From NCBI GenBank assembly GCA_037576195.1, contig CM075101.1:20708001-20772000 (forward strand): a stretch of DNA of 64,000 bases. The letters run 5' to 3'. The DNA is from Phytoseiulus persimilis. Taxonomy: Eukaryota; Arthropoda; Arachnida; Mesostigmata; Phytoseiidae. The notes beneath the pieces were generated by a model. That model was not told where the DNA came from. It searched no databases and saw only the letters and a list, made by a program, of their open reading frames with translations. The position numbers and the translations under genes are program-made. Positions 1 through 12,700 of the stretch are shown one piece after another (the first letter of the stretch is position 1; each line of letters begins with the position of its first letter).

Positions 1-2600
1 TATTTCCCCTTCAGAATAACAAATGTTGGGAAGTTAGATTGCCAGTGACGCGGGATTTCTGAATCGTGGCTCGGCCAGCCCCGTTGTTCCCGGGCAGAAT
101 CCTCGTAGCATTGGAAGCTTTCACACGAAGGACTGATTGCGTCGGCGGCTAACTCTGGCATCGAAATCGAGCTCAGAATCTCATTCTAGAGATGAGAGCG
201 GAGAGCCGAAATCTGGAGATTTGCTTTCAAAAAAGTCCATCCCAGGAATTGTTCCCGAGATTGATCCCGCACACTCGACTCCCGGGCCGTAAACTATAGG
301 CGGAGTGAAGGCGCAGTAGGGTGCCGTTGGCAAAATGGTCGAACAGTCTTGCCAGACCTGGATAACCAACTCGTTCCCTTGTAACCGTTTTCTCTGAAAC
401 AGATGGTACCTGGTGGCTACCGCAGAGGATACAGTAAAATACCGTCATGTTGGGGATTCCTTCGGCGAAGTTCTCGTTACGAGCGATCAGTGATACCCGA
501 CCGTTTGGCCAGGCCATGGACTCTGTAACCCCTCATTTGGTCAGTTTCTTCTAATATGGCCCTCCCGACCCGACCAGTCTAATATTTCGAGCACGAATCT
601 CGAGTTCAAATTCGGAATGAGCTCTGGGTTCGGACAGAGGCATCATACGGAACTACCGTTGCAGAACTGAGGATCCAGAATTCGGAAGGAGACACTTCAC
701 ATTCGTTGCCTTCCTCAAGGTTGCGGGCGCTACAGATTCCGCGCTCCATCAACGGTTGTGCGGCTTCAGTCAGGGTTTGTTTTGTTACCTCTTCGGGAAG
801 CGACGAGACGATGGAGCCTCCAGGAAATCCAGTACGACGCAAGAGGAGAGTCGAGACTTCGCAGAGCTTGAACCCTTCAAGTCTGTGAGCTCAGCAGGTC
901 TCTGGAATTGTGCCAGAAGCTGTCGCAGGAGACCAGCAACCGGGATAACGATCAATAATCCAAGACGTGATGCACTCTCAGTTTAATCATCATGAAACAC
1001 TATAGATGTGGTCCGGCAATCGATGGGGCGGTTGTTCTCTCAAACGACGCATCTCAAAGATGGAGATCCATTCAATGAACCGACCGGCAAGTTGATTTCA
1101 TAAGCATGTCGGAAGATCCAAGAGCTTTCATTTCCTCAGAACCTTCATTGTCGGTGCTTCCTCTGCGAGCTTCCGTGTCCAAATCAAGTGAACGTCGCCG
1201 CCAGATAGGGAAATATACATGCATTCCAATTTTCGAGTATCACCGAGAATCTGAATCGACGTCGCGTTTTGTCCACATAAAAACACGCATTGAAAACATC
1301 CTGGATCGGGACTTCATCGAATTTTGAGCGAAAAGGACTCACCATGCATCCCCTAAATCCGAGAGTCTTTCATGTGATATAAGCAAAGAAGGAAGGATAA
1401 GGAAATTCCCGACTTTCGTTGACCACCCTGTATTTGAGCAGAAAAATCATGATCCCACCATCCGAGTGCTCCTATGTGGAGCACATCCCCTTGAGGGATC
1501 CATCAAATCTCATTGACTTTTTCACGACTTTGATAAGGGGACCGAATCTCACCGAGCTCATGACTCCTCGGAGCATCTGACATGCTCATCCAATGTAGCC
1601 CGATTCTCCCGCAGTCTTACTTCGCGGGAAGAACTTCGAAAACAGTCATGTTAAGCAAACTCCGCTCGAATCCCGAAGGTTCCTTGATCTCAGGGTTCTT
1701 GAGGGGTAGTCATTCCTTGAGTTAGAAGTTAGGGGTCAGATCCTAGCGAGATTCAGATAGGGAAAATCTCACCAAACTGACGCGTGAGATGGTATCGCAC
1801 GGTTTCGATGGATTCTTCGGATGATTATTCTCGCCCACAGCTTTTCATATTGGAGAGGATACTATCACGGATTCTGGATCCAATTGTTTATGACAATCTA
1901 TCAACGTTTTCACGCGAGGACTCCGAGAGTTTTTTTTTGCCGCCAGGGGCGCTAGTTTCTCTCTATGGCTTGGGAACAGCGGCCTTGACCGTCTGTTGAG
2001 CGAACCCCACTGCCCGTCTTGACTCCCTTCTTCCTTTCTTGCTCGTATTAGACCCATTCCTCACCCCGTCAGAGTCCGAGCCAATGGGATTGCGTCGCAT
2101 CCTGGAGTGATTGCACCCGAATTCTGGGGCTCCGTGATCTCCAATGGGATCGTTCCAGGAAGGGAAAACTTTGCGGTGACTATTGTGAACAATACCGTGA
2201 CACGGATTTCCGGATCGTTATTTCGGAAGTTTAAGCTTCAGTTTCTCGTTCAGATTACGGAACGGGTCCCTGATGCTTCAGTGGATTTCTTCCAAGTTCG
2301 GTGAACAACCTCCAGAACGAACGAATGCGAGCTTGAAGTAAGCCTTCAAACTCCGTCTTATTCGAGCAGCAGGCAGAAGGTCGGCTAACAATGTCGTGGG
2401 AGTGAGAGCGAGATGAAGGCAAGGCTTAAAACCATTGCAGCTTAAGATCGCCCCTCGCCGTAACGAGGGGTGAACCGCGGTCTCACGGAGTGTTCTGCTC
2501 TTCCAGCTCGCAGAAGGAAAAGAGGGTCTGGCTCTTTTCTGCACGAGGCCGAGCAACGGTCGAGAGAGAGATTTTTTAGACGATGGAGAACTAAGGAGTC

Positions 2601-2760
2601 GCTCGTTCGTTCGCTCGACCGTCGGTCGTCCTTTTTTCTAAAAAAAGGAAGAAAGAGAAGATTTCCCGATTCCTCGATTCCCCGCTCGCCTGCTTGCCCG
2701 CCTGGCTGACTGCCTCGCGCGGTCTTCCTACTCCTGACTAGCCGGCTGGCTGGCCGGCCT
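2601..2760. repeat. degenerate tetranucleotide tracts (CTCG/GTCG/GGCT type)
   Basis: Runs such as gctcgttcgttcgctcgacc (from 2601), the CTCG/CCTG-type run at 2681-2720 and gccggctggctggccggcc near 2741 keep a 4-bp period while single bases change. A related GGTCGG run lies at 2884-2898. The pattern matches the islands of the long intron. Confidence 0.7.
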
Positions 2761-4506
2761 TCGGAGCCTTAAAACTTTCAGCTTTTTTGTGTAGAGTGCA
2801 GCGGAGGGAGCGTGAGTCGGGCGAAAAGAAGAAGAGGGAGCAATGGGAAAACTTATGAAAAGAGGATCAACGAACTCGCCAGCCGGTCGGTCGGTCGCCT
2901 CTCCTTCGACCGAGCCCCCTTTGACCGGTTCTTCAGCCTCTACTCGACTCCCCTGCCCATTGCCCGCCAGCCTCACACCAAAACACCACTCTCGTCCCGG
3001 CACGACAGAAAATAGAATGCAACGAAAGGGATGAGGGACCGGGGCCTCCCTCAACTGTTGTCATGCCTTCGCGGATCCCGTTTGTACGCGTCGGATGACG
3101 ATTGGTGAGGAGGAGAGCACACGATCTGGTTGAGCGCATCCGTCGCATCGGGGCGATCAGAAATCGTGCCTGAAGGCCGCTACCCGGCTCACAGTCCCCC
3201 GAAACGAGTCCCAAGCAAGGGGAAGAGCCGTCATGCATCTCGGGAGGAGTTCCCGATCGGCTGGCGGAAGCCTCGGACATCCGCCGAACTTCCTCGAGGA
3301 ATTTCCCGCCGCGATGGAGTCGAGTAGGGAGTCGTTCTGTGGTGCAGACCTCATCACGGCTCGGCGTCTGAGGCCGTTTCATTAGCTGTTTCGGTATTTC
3401 GGTATTGAGTTCAGTTCGGCACTCAATAATTGGATAATTAATTCGGACCGATGGGAGCAGATGTCTCCAGGTACCGAGAGGAAAGATGAACTAAAGAAGT
3501 ATCGATGTTTCGATTAGGAGAACGGAGAAGAAGACACCCATCATGACCAGATGCGTGCTTGAACTCTGCCATCTCGCAACTGTGTCCAACTAGCGACTCT
3601 CTCGAACAAGGATTCGCTTTGGCGGTCGGGACGTTCCGTTGAGTTGTCTCAGAAGCATCTCCCGATGCCGCCTAAGGGCGTTGCAAAAGATGCTCAACCA
3701 ACGACCGCTTGTCGACAGAGGAAGCGACCGACCGACAGGCCGGCGCATGACCGAAGGAGTTCGTTTATCACGTAGACTCCTTGGGGGTGTTTGCCAAAAT
3801 CAGGACGAGAGGCTGATCAGATCCATCCCGCTTGTTCTTTACGACGAGGATGATGTCCTTCTGCTTGCTGATTGCCGCTTGTGGCGCGCCAATCAACTGG
3901 ATCGATTTCTCAGTCACACACGGGCTCACCCGGTACTTCAGGAGATGTCACTGGGCAACATTTCAGCTGCGTTCGTTGGACAGGTCGGGCTGCAAAAGAA
4001 ACGCCGGACGTCTCTCTACTCTCGCTCCGACTCCTCGTTGGCCGCGAGGTGAATTCAGGGGGAAAGGGAGTGGATTTCAAAACACGGACCCGATTTTCGG
4101 GCCTGTGACCAGTTGTGAGCTTTCGCGCAAGCTGGTTGCTCACATTAGGCCGTTTGGCGGCGATCCACAGCTTCAGATCCTCGATTGCTGGAGTATACCC
4201 GATCCCGAGTCGGAGCTTGAGCCCTAAGCGGATTTGAGTGAAGTCTTCGGGGTTGGGAGCCGCGGTCGGATCGCGGGGCAAGTCTCGAGCCGAGCGCTCT
4301 CGAAGCCAGATAACGTTTTCATGCCAAAAAGTGTCAGCCGGCGTGAGTTTCTCTGATATTGTGCCGCAAACGAGACGTGAACAAATAACTCAGCTCTACC
4401 GGCTCTTCACTGTACTGCGCCAGGATCGTGGCATCGCTCTGACCTTGCGTCGAAACTCGAACTTTTTTTGAGCCAGTGCACCTTTGAGTCAGTCGGCTTG
4501 CAATTT

Positions 4507-4536
4507 CCGTGCGGGACTCCTCCGTGCGGGACTCCT
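4507..4536. repeat. 15-bp perfect tandem duplication
   Basis: The unit ccgtgcgggactcct occurs twice head to tail (4507-4521 and 4522-4536), followed by a diverged partial third copy (ccatgcga). It is not within any supported gene. Confidence 0.9.
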
Positions 4537-4860
4537 CCATGCGAAGCAAGTAGTTTCAAGCTGGGCTGCTGTCCAGTCAAAACAAATAGGGAACATCGCT
4601 ATCGGCTTCTAAACGACCTTGAGATGGAACTAGTGCCTTGGAGGACGCCGCGTGCGAGGGCGTCAAGCTGAGTGTGAGCAATATGGAGAACTGATTCCCA
4701 TTTCAATCAAATGCGAGGGTCATTGGCGTATGCCAGCAATCGGTCGTTGGATCCGTGTTATCTTTCTCCGAGTGAGTTTCGAAGAAATGGAGAGAACCAG
4801 GAAAGAACCCCGACCCGGAACGTCGCGAGTTCATACCTGACTTTTTGGAGGATAACACCT

Positions 4861-4882
4861 GGATAAACTGAGGATAAACTGT
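4861..4882. repeat. 11-bp near-perfect tandem duplication
   Basis: The unit ggataaactga/ggataaactgt is repeated twice and preceded by a related ggataacacct at 4850-4860, making about three diverged copies in 33 bp. Confidence 0.85.
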
Positions 4883-7800
4883 GGTCGAAATTCGCGTCGA
4901 TGAATTTCCAAGTCATTTCACGCATGGAATCCGCTATGAAATTACTTCAAGTTCGCCGATGGGAAAATACCACTACCGTGGTTCGGACTGTTAACACTTG
5001 AGAGATCCAACAAAAGTTGGAAAATCGGCGAAATGTGGGTAGCGTTTTGGTTCTAGGTACTCCAATTGTTAAACGTAGGGGGAGAGGCTCGAGAATATTC
5101 CCTGCTGATCACGAATATGTTGTCAGAATCGCTTTCTCTAAATAAACGAATTTCACTCCGAAGCTCGTCCTGGATCAATGACCGAGGTTGATTGTGTTAC
5201 AGAGATCGATTGTGTCGACAGATTCGTGATCAGCGAGGTCGGTTTCGAGAGTTTGACGGAGAGGAGGGAGAGGTGTCCCATGTCCGTATGGGGAAGCGCT
5301 CTGATCTCGTTGGAGTCAACAACCAGGACAACTTTTTCCAACCGGGGATCTTCCGTTAGACGATGACGTCTTATTCATCTCATTTCACTCCGAAGCCCTT
5401 CGATCGTAAAAAGGAGACGTGAGTCCGTAGTTGTCAATTTTGCAACGAACTCGCAACTTCTTGTCTCTTCTGTATTACGGTAGAAACAGAATCACGAACC
5501 CAACTCCCTGAGAGAAGGCGATTCTCTCAGGTCGCAATCACAACGCAACCTTGCTAGCTGGCAATGGAGAGGCGCTCCTGTCGAAGTATCGAATCGAGTG
5601 TCTCAACTTAGTATAAGACGTGTCAAGGCCGTTAGTGTTCGAAGGGACGTGCTGGAATATCTGGAAAGTTGCTGCGAGGGAGAGGAGGTGGCGGAAGGAT
5701 TTGTCTTCTGGAGAAATGTTGCCGTGTCGCGTTACGAAACTCCCCCGAAGCAAGGTACATCGCCAGTCGGCGTTACCAAGACAGATGAATCACTGTTCAG
5801 ACATCAAACAAGTGTCGGCGATAGAAGCAGGGAGACGCACGGTTCTCTCCGCAACCATCAAGCCATCAATCTGAAGCTCGGCGATTATTGATGATCAGAG
5901 ATATTCAAAATTGGGACGCTACACAAAACAGCGCGAATTCAGATAAGGCCCACACTGAGAAACCTACGACGAAGTCTGGACCCTTCAGCTCCGAGGAGTA
6001 CGGATCCCGAGAATCCCGAAACAAATGGGCACGCAGCGAGATGAATACGGACTGAACGGCCTGTTTGTACCGGATTCAACTCTGAACCTCCGCTTCACCT
6101 TCCGCGCAGGCCTGTATTATGTTCCCATTATTATCATCCATTCCAATTCATCCATTTATCCACATGGGCGGATTGATAAATGAGTACTCGATGGCTGGAT
6201 TCCCCAACTCTATCTGCGACAAGGAATTGTACACCGATTCAGTCATCCTCCCACCCACCGGTATATCGATGAATCGTTAGACGCCGATTCGAGTGAACTC
6301 GCGGAATAATTGAAGATGTTGAGTAATGCAGAACGAAGACTTCGGAGGACCGTCGCGGAAGGAGTTGACGGAGTCGGGCCTATTATTATTCGCCAGAACT
6401 GTTCCCCCGTGCAGAGGTGAGAGTTCGCGCTGATATAAGGAGCGCGAGACGAAGCTCATTCATATCCGGCACGTCAAGGAAGAATCGCTCCGATCCATCC
6501 GCGGATGAATCTCCGTCATGCGACTCGGCGATTCCCTGTTCGAGATTGTATCATGCACCTGGACCAGCTTCCAGATTCCGCACCGGTTGGATCTCTCTTG
6601 TCGCTGTCGTCGTGTGAGCTCCTCAGATGAGTTCTGTCTGTAGTCTGCCCATAATGCGGTGTGGGTGCTCCAATCGCTCGTCTCGATCTGAAGTTTTGAT
6701 GGAGATACCTCGCGGCAGAATTTCTTGTTTCGCTCTGTTACAGAGGGCAAACAAGCGTCGACGGATCCACACAGAAGACGAAGAGGAATTCGAGGCGCGT
6801 CTGATTGAAGTGGGCGATGCGATCTCGTCCTCAGCTCGAAGCGTCCGCGAAAGTTACGCGAAGTTGAGAACGTCTCTCCTAATTGGCGAGTCTGGCTACC
6901 TGACCAGCTACTCAGGCTCGGTTCGACGGTACCTAGGATCATTTTTCAGTTTCCAATGCGAGGTGTTGCTTCCGGGAATCGAGGAGCCCACATTCAAAGC
7001 GTCGCAACTCCGAACTCTCGGGGTCGAACTTTCAGTCGGAAATTCATCGAGCGGATTCCCGACAACGTCATTCCGCGCTCGTCTCGGAGGCTCAGCTATC
7101 CTTGTTCCTCTCCTGTTCTTGCGTTTCAATGAAAGGCGCAACGATATTGTTTTCGGAATTGGGCTCGATGGATTCAGGACTCAAAAAGCGTCTCTCTGAA
7201 ATTTAAGGTAAGGACGTTTTGAATTCCTCTCGCTAGGCAGCATGTTCTCGCGGGGAAACCTCAGGCTCGGAAACACAAATAAGGCTTCGCGTTGTGCCAA
7301 ACGATCGTGCTAACCGCATAGAGGACGTTTCAGACAATCGAACGTAGAATTGCAAAGTCCCGAGGTCATTCAGGACCAAAGGTTTCAACATCACAGAAGG
7401 CCGGTGGGTAGGCCACTTCGCTAATCGAACGTCTGCCCCCGACATCAATCGCCGTGCGGGAGAGCGTGTTGGGGCAGATAGGTGGTCTCCAGCTACCCCC
7501 GGGTCGGCAGGCTCGGGTCCACGGGGATCGATATCCGTGAACGGGCCCTCGTGGCGCGCACGTGTTGTTCTATTGGAGTGCTAACGTCGCCACTGGCACT
7601 ACGGCCGCCGCCGTCGTAGCCGCCGCCGCCACAGTCGCAGCTGCCGCCCTCAGTTCCCTCCTTCTCTTTAAAAACTCCCGCCTATCCCACGGGGCCTCGT
7701 CGACCGTAGCGACGGGAGGGGCTTCTTCGGCCCGTGGCGAGCGAGTCTCTCACCCGAAGACGGAGAGTAGGCGCAGCTGCGGCGGCAGCGTCGGCGGCGG

Positions 7801-7964
7801 AAAGAGATAGAAGAGAGCGAGTGAGCGAGCGCGGACTCGGAGTGGCGCTCGGCGCGCGACGAGCCTCCTCTCCACTTCGGAGTCCCTTGTTCATGGTCGC
7901 TCGAAAATATTAGCGATCGCTCCGACGGGCGAGCTGCGCGCTCTCCACTCTCGTGGCCAACTCA

Positions 7965-7999
7965 GCGTGCGTGCTTGCTTGCGTGCGTGCGTGCGTGCA
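7965..7999. repeat. GTGC-type tetranucleotide run
   Basis: gcgtgcgtgcttgcttgcgt and its continuation form a nearly pure 4-bp repeat with a few G-to-T changes. Confidence 0.85.
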
Positions 8000-8795
8000 C
8001 TCATACGTTCCAGAAATTTAATCGTCACCCACGTGAGCCAGCTGCTTGAACTACGACCACCTCACCGTTGCACACCTCGTTCCGACGAAGTCGTAATCGC
8101 CGAAACCGTTAACGGCGATCAGTGCCTGGAACACCTGATCGATCGTCCGGCGACATCGCGGATCCGCGCGTCCTGTCAACGAGCTCGATTTCGATTCTTC
8201 CTCGTAGTTGACACTGACAACAGCTCGGGTACCGTGCACTAGTTGACGACTCTTCCGTAAGTGACTCCGTGAGCACGTGAACTCCGCTTTTGCGCACGTG
8301 AACGGGTCGTTCCGTCGCACCGGTTGTCACCCGATTCCGGAAATCGACGAACGTGTCCTGAAGAGGAGACCAGCTCGCTGCCACCTGTTCAGAGCCAGGG
8401 TCGTACGTGGAGTCGTACGGCCGTCGACACGTCGTGTCGCTCGCGATTGAAGTCGTGGCCGCGTCGAGGTTAGTAGTATTAGTTCATCAACAAGAGCAGC
8501 AGCAGCAACAACAACAAGCAGGAGAGGACGAAGAAGACGAAGAAGAAGAAGAAGAAAATAAAAAACGACGACAAGCTTCCGACAACCTCAACTGACCCCC
8601 AATGATAATGTGGAGACCGCTGCGCGCGCCCCTGTGTAGTTCATAAGCAGTCGGACAGCGACTGCGGACCCCGACAGAGACAGCGATTGAAATTAAGAGT
8701 GTTCCTCTCGTAAAAGTGATTTGTGTGCGAACCGTTTGAACTTCGAACTCTCTACTGAGGCAACCCCAGGACGTCATCACCCCATCGCCATCGAA

Positions 8796-8832
8796 CACCT
8801 ACCTACCCACCCACCCACCTACCTACCCACTT
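8796..8832. repeat. CCTA/CCCA tetranucleotide run
   Basis: Alternating ctac and ccac units fill about 37 bp just upstream of the putative leader ATG at 8865. Confidence 0.9.
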
Positions 8833-8864
8833 ACTCGTCCGTCGAACAGACAATTCCGTGAAAC

Positions 8865-8930
8865 ATGACCGTGCCGCGTTTCCGACGATTAGTTAATCCT
8901 GCATTTCGTAGTCGCCTTCATCAACTGTAG
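8865..8930 (+). other. possible upstream ORF (21 codons) in the leader
   Basis: An ATG in good context (aaacATGa, A at -3) opens a 21-codon frame that stops at TAG 8928-8930. It is the last ATG in any frame before the SAND start at 9232. If transcription starts upstream of it and this segment is not spliced out, it would act as an upstream ORF that could dampen translation of the main frame. Whether it is in the mature mRNA is not known. Confidence 0.3.
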
Positions 8931-9231
8931 CTAACGACGAACTTCATCATCGGTCCCTCAAGCCTCGGACCCCTCCATAATCAATCAACCTCCCGATAAG
9001 GTGTCATCGTAGAAATCAATCGAATCTGCGCTATCAATCTTCAGGGAGTTTACGCCCTTCCTCACTGCAACGGCGCACGGCCTTGCAACGGGAGACGTCG
9101 ACTGGAGCCCGTCGCGATCACCGAACGTCTCACAGCACCAACTTTTCCAGCAGCGGCTAGCGCAGTTGGAGATTTGGGCCGTGGGAGATTCTCATCCCCC
9201 AAACGAAGCTAAGCCAAATAAGACCAGAAAC
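8931..9231 (+). promoter_or_regulatory. probable 5' UTR immediately before the SAND exon
   Basis: No ATG occurs in any of the three frames between 8868 and 9231. About six would be expected by chance in that length, and this depletion is typical of a real leader. The frame of the SAND exon is open back to 9013 (stop TAG at 9010-9012) but contains no ATG before 9232. A pyrimidine-rich acceptor-like site ends at 9150 (cttttccag). An upstream coding exon joined at 9151 therefore remains possible and would add about 27 residues before Met1. Confidence 0.5.
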
Positions 9232-9762
9232 ATGAAGCGCGACGGAGAAGTTATCCTCGAAGTCGAATGCGGAGGTAACAAAGGCCTCTTATATCTGGGC
9301 AGACTTTGCCAGGGTTCGAAAGGACCGTGCATACTGTTCAAGGGCACTTGGCTCACCCCGAATGAGTTCCAGTACGTAAGTGGACGCGAAACTGCCAAGG
9401 ACTGGAAAAGGTCCATCCGACACAGCGGCAAGTCGATGAAATTGCTGCTGGCGAAAGGGGTGCTATCAGTTCACCCTCCGGTGTGCGAATGTGCCGGTTG
9501 TCGGACGCAGGACCAGCAGCAGGGCCACCCGCCCCCAACGACCCAGCTCCCCAAGACGCCCCCCGATCTTCAACAGCAGCAGCAGCATCAACAGCAGCAA
9601 CAACACAATCTCCTTAGTACTTTGAGTCTAAACGAGCTCAACTGCTTAACTGCACGCAACACAGCGCTACAGTTGGCGGCCCAGCAGCTCAAACCGCTCG
9701 CTGCTGCTGCTGCAGTCAACGCTACCAATGGATCAAAGAATTCACACGCGCCAGCTAGCCAG
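9232..9762 (+). CDS. SAMD11: coding exon 1: SAND domain and polyQ/polyA linker
   Basis: It codes residues 1-177. The SAND domain begins right after the start (DGEVILEVECG at 4-14). It contains the segment LCQGSKGP (25-32), WLTPNEF (40-46) and the diagnostic KDWK core at 56-59. The domain ends in HPPVCECAGCR with Cys85, Cys87 and Cys90. After it come Gln runs (residues about 115-127), a Leu/Asn segment (129-143) and an alanine run. The frame closes at 9814-9816 if unspliced, but a consensus donor AG|GTGAGT at 9762/9763 leaves phase 0, matching the acceptor at 57783. The family match is strong: the segment from WLTPNEFQ to KDWKRSIRH is almost identical to vertebrate SAMD11 and less like DEAF1 or GMEB. 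Met1 lies in good context (gaaacATGa). Confidence 0.9.
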
Positions 9763-12700
9763 GTGAGTCGTCTTCGTCTCTGCCAATATTCAACCCTGGA
9801 GGACGCTCCACACTAAAGCGAGGGGAGAGGGGACGTGGTTTTGAAACCGCTCGACTTTCCGCCGATTTCAGCTCATGACATTTTACAAACCGTGAGCACA
9901 ACTCTCTCATCTCAACCTCCAGGGGCTCAGTGTCGATTTTTTCGAACGTCTCCCAACGCTCCCCGAGCTTGGATGATTTTGGGATCGAACATCTCATCCA
10001 TTCATTCGAAGGACTCGTGGCGGGGGGAATCCCCTATTTCCGTTGGGCTCTAAGGTCGAGGGAAACGTCCGCCTCGAGGAGTTTGGTTTGGAAATCCCGC
10101 AACCCACCAGTCTTCTCTTGTGCGAGCTCTTGGTGGGGCGAGAAAGTTCGAAATCATCATGCTCCCCGAACAGTTACCTTCGGATGTCTGTTGTGTAGGG
10201 GAAACCGCCCCGGCTGGAATGCTCGTGCCGCCCACGTCGGACTCGAGCGCGGAATTCCGATTTCTCCCGTGAGGTGGACATTGTATCAAATCTTAGATGC
10301 TCGTCGAGAGGGTTGTGGTGGCGATGCCTTTGGAAGAAAAAAAAAGCGCTTCTTCGCCGGTGACGGGTCGTTGACTCAGATCAAACCAACTGACAGAGAG
10401 ACAAACAGGCGAACGGGTTCAGCCGAGTGAGTCGCCGGCGAGCAGCGAACGAACGAATATCCGTCGGCGGCTGACGAGACCGATTCGGCCGAGCTCTGTC
10501 TGGGCCGTGTCTGCACACTGCCCTCCGTGACTCTCAGCCGTCAGTGCGAAGTTTCTCGGTCGTCTGGTCGGTGAACGTTCTCCGAGCTGTGGGTCAAAAC
10601 TCCGTTGACATCGTCGGCAGCGCTTCGAATAGACGAAAGCCGCCTCGTCGCTCGCTAGGCGATGGCCGCCGCGTGTTTCGATTACTCAGACAGACAGCCA
10701 GGCCGCAAGTCTGTCCGTCAGCCTCCCGGTCGGTTTGTTCCCGCTTAGTTCTTTAGAAAGCCGTTCCGGTTTGCGTTCCAGCCGGCGATCTCTACAGCTT
10801 CGAGCTCATATGCGAGAGGAATCTGGAAAGGTGTCGATGAACGCGCGAATGAATATGACATCAGGCATCACAGAGCACGCGTCCGCGGATACGGCGGCGG
10901 TACGATTGACTTGATTGACGGAAAGCGCATCGCGATCGTCGGCGTGAACCCTCCAAGAGGTCAATGTCGATCTCGAGCCCGATGGAAGTTTTCCCGAGAC
11001 GCGGCCCTACTCCGCGCCCTCAGCCACGAGGTGATGAAATCTAGTCGCGAAAGCCATACTAGTGGTGACGATAGTAATGGTTCGGGAGGAGAGGACTAAC
11101 GCGAATGCATCCTCGAGAAGCGAAAGCCAGTACAGGAATGGAAATTCACAGAGAGCGGCGAAGAGAGAAATGAATGTTGAGCCGGTAAGTCGTTGAATCG
11201 TGAGGCCGAGAAACTAGGGAAGGATACGAGAGAAAAATAGCGAGAAAGAAAAGAACGAGTGTCGTCGAGGGAGTAGCATGTTCGCTGAGAAACCGGTTTC
11301 CCCGGATCGACACCGAGCGAGCGACCTCCCCCACGAAACAGGCCCTTCAAAGCTACCCTTCGCCCACCTCACCCCGTCCCGGTTTGGTCGTGTGTATTTT
11401 GAGAGAAGAGTGAAAAGCGAACGTTTTCACCTTCCCTTCTTGCTGGTCGTCGACATTTTTCACGAAGCTAACGAGCGCTCCGAATGACTGTTAACCAGCG
11501 GTCGCAGCAACACTCAACGAACCTTTCATACGGTGAGCAATGGCTCAGGAGCGATGCGTTCGATTGCATCACACCTGATTCTGGGCCGTTACAGCGGACC
11601 CACTCACTTGCGGCTCTCAGTGGGTTCGGTTCCGATAGGTTCGACTCCATTGAAAACAGAACCCCATCGTCCGCCGTCGATTGAGCCCGTGGATTCCGCT
11701 CCGGAATCCTCAATTATAGGATTATGCGTCGTCGATCGCAGCGTCGTCGATCGCAGCGGCTGAGTGCGTTCATGCCGTCGTGAAGATCGCCGTCGACAAG
11801 GACTCCGCAGCTCTTATCGTCGTCATGCCTGTCGTTCGTTGTCGTATCGCAGTTGCACCACCCCACGCCCCACTACGGCGGCGGCGGCGGCACTGGACCG
11901 CTTGGTCCTTATCTAAAGAAGGGTGTGACCTACATAAAGCCCGAGTCTGCTGAATGCGGCGGTGGCGTCGCAGTTTCGGTGACGGCATTGGTAGTAGCTC
12001 TTTCTCGGTGTTCGCATGGACGCTTCGGAGCCGATCGAGACGTAATCAATTTATCTGTTTACCTATCGGGTTTGATACGCCGTCAGCCGCGCAGGCGGCT
12101 AACTTCATGCTACGAGCCAGTCGAGCAGGCAGGCAAGTTCTATCAAATCGCTGCGCACTATCAAATATGCAGGCCATCGTCTTGGCCGCAGATCGTTGGT
12201 TCCGATAAGCGTGTTGGACGTCGCCGCCGCTGAAGCCGCTTGTCGCTACCGCCGCCGCGAAGAAGACGAAACCTAAGACGACGACGATGAGGAGATCCTC
12301 ATCTCCGTCTCAGCTCATGAGCGAAGGGGATGAGGCATTTATTGCTGCTGTCCTTCTCGTCTTGCGCACGCGCGCCTGGCATGCTGAAATCGGCGACCTC
12401 TCTGAACTGATCTCCGGAATTTTCTCTCCCTTCGATCTCTGACCTCAATCGCGATAACGCTTCGAACGAAGGCAATAACGAATACCTCTCGTGGGGTCGC
12501 CAGTGCAAGGGGTCTCGACGAGCTGCTCGTCTGTCTAACTGTTCAATTGTGTCGAAGATTAGCCTGTGATCCAAGCAGGCAGGCAGGCAGCGCGGCGACC
12601 GGCCGACCGGCTGGCCTCAGGTCTCGAAGCTTTCGGTTTGTTCGCAGCTCGCCCCGCCTAATTTGCATCGCAGTACAAGCGGCTTGATTTAGGGTCACAA

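Larger units (their letters stand above)
1..7440. other. upstream flank, no recognisable gene
   Basis: I see no exon here that I can tie to a known family. Open frames exist on both strands, the longest being 190 codons at 6627-7199 on the plus strand. None has a recognisable domain, and they overlap frames of similar length on the opposite strand, as expected of stop-poor non-coding DNA. A short GC-rich island at about 2550-2960 contains CTCG/GGTCGG-type tetranucleotide tracts like those of the large intron further right. Two small tandem duplications (4507-4536 and 4861-4882) are listed separately. The stretch may be intergenic or may include distal promoter sequence of the gene that follows. 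Confidence 0.5.
7441..8864 (+). promoter_or_regulatory. GC-rich promoter / 5' leader region of the SAND-SAM gene
   Basis: This stretch precedes the SAND exon and differs from the sequence to its left. It is GC- and CpG-rich, with GCC/GTC trinucleotide runs at 7590-7650, a GTGC run at 7965-7999, a CAG/CAA run at 8497-8520 and a GAA/GAC run at 8527-8560. Such content is common in promoters and 5' UTRs of arthropod developmental regulators. A consensus splice donor (GTAAGT at 8257-8262) could end a non-coding first exon. The nearest plausible acceptor is the pyrimidine-rich stretch ending in AG at 9149-9150. I cannot place the transcription start. No open frame here has a recognisable domain. 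The promoter assignment rests on position and composition only. Confidence 0.4.

Noticed and set aside
3639-4227. Plus-strand frames that superficially resemble retroelement protein
   Set aside because: Phrases such as LVLYDEDDVLLLADCRLWRA are suggestive, but I could find no catalytic motif, flanking repeats or continuation, so no mobile element is claimed.
9763-9816. Read-through of exon 1 to the stop at 9814-9816 as the real C-terminus
   Set aside because: A consensus AG|GTGAGT donor at 9762/9763 in phase 0 matches exon 2 exactly. The extra 17 codons are unlike the preceding low-complexity linker. A retained form cannot be fully excluded.
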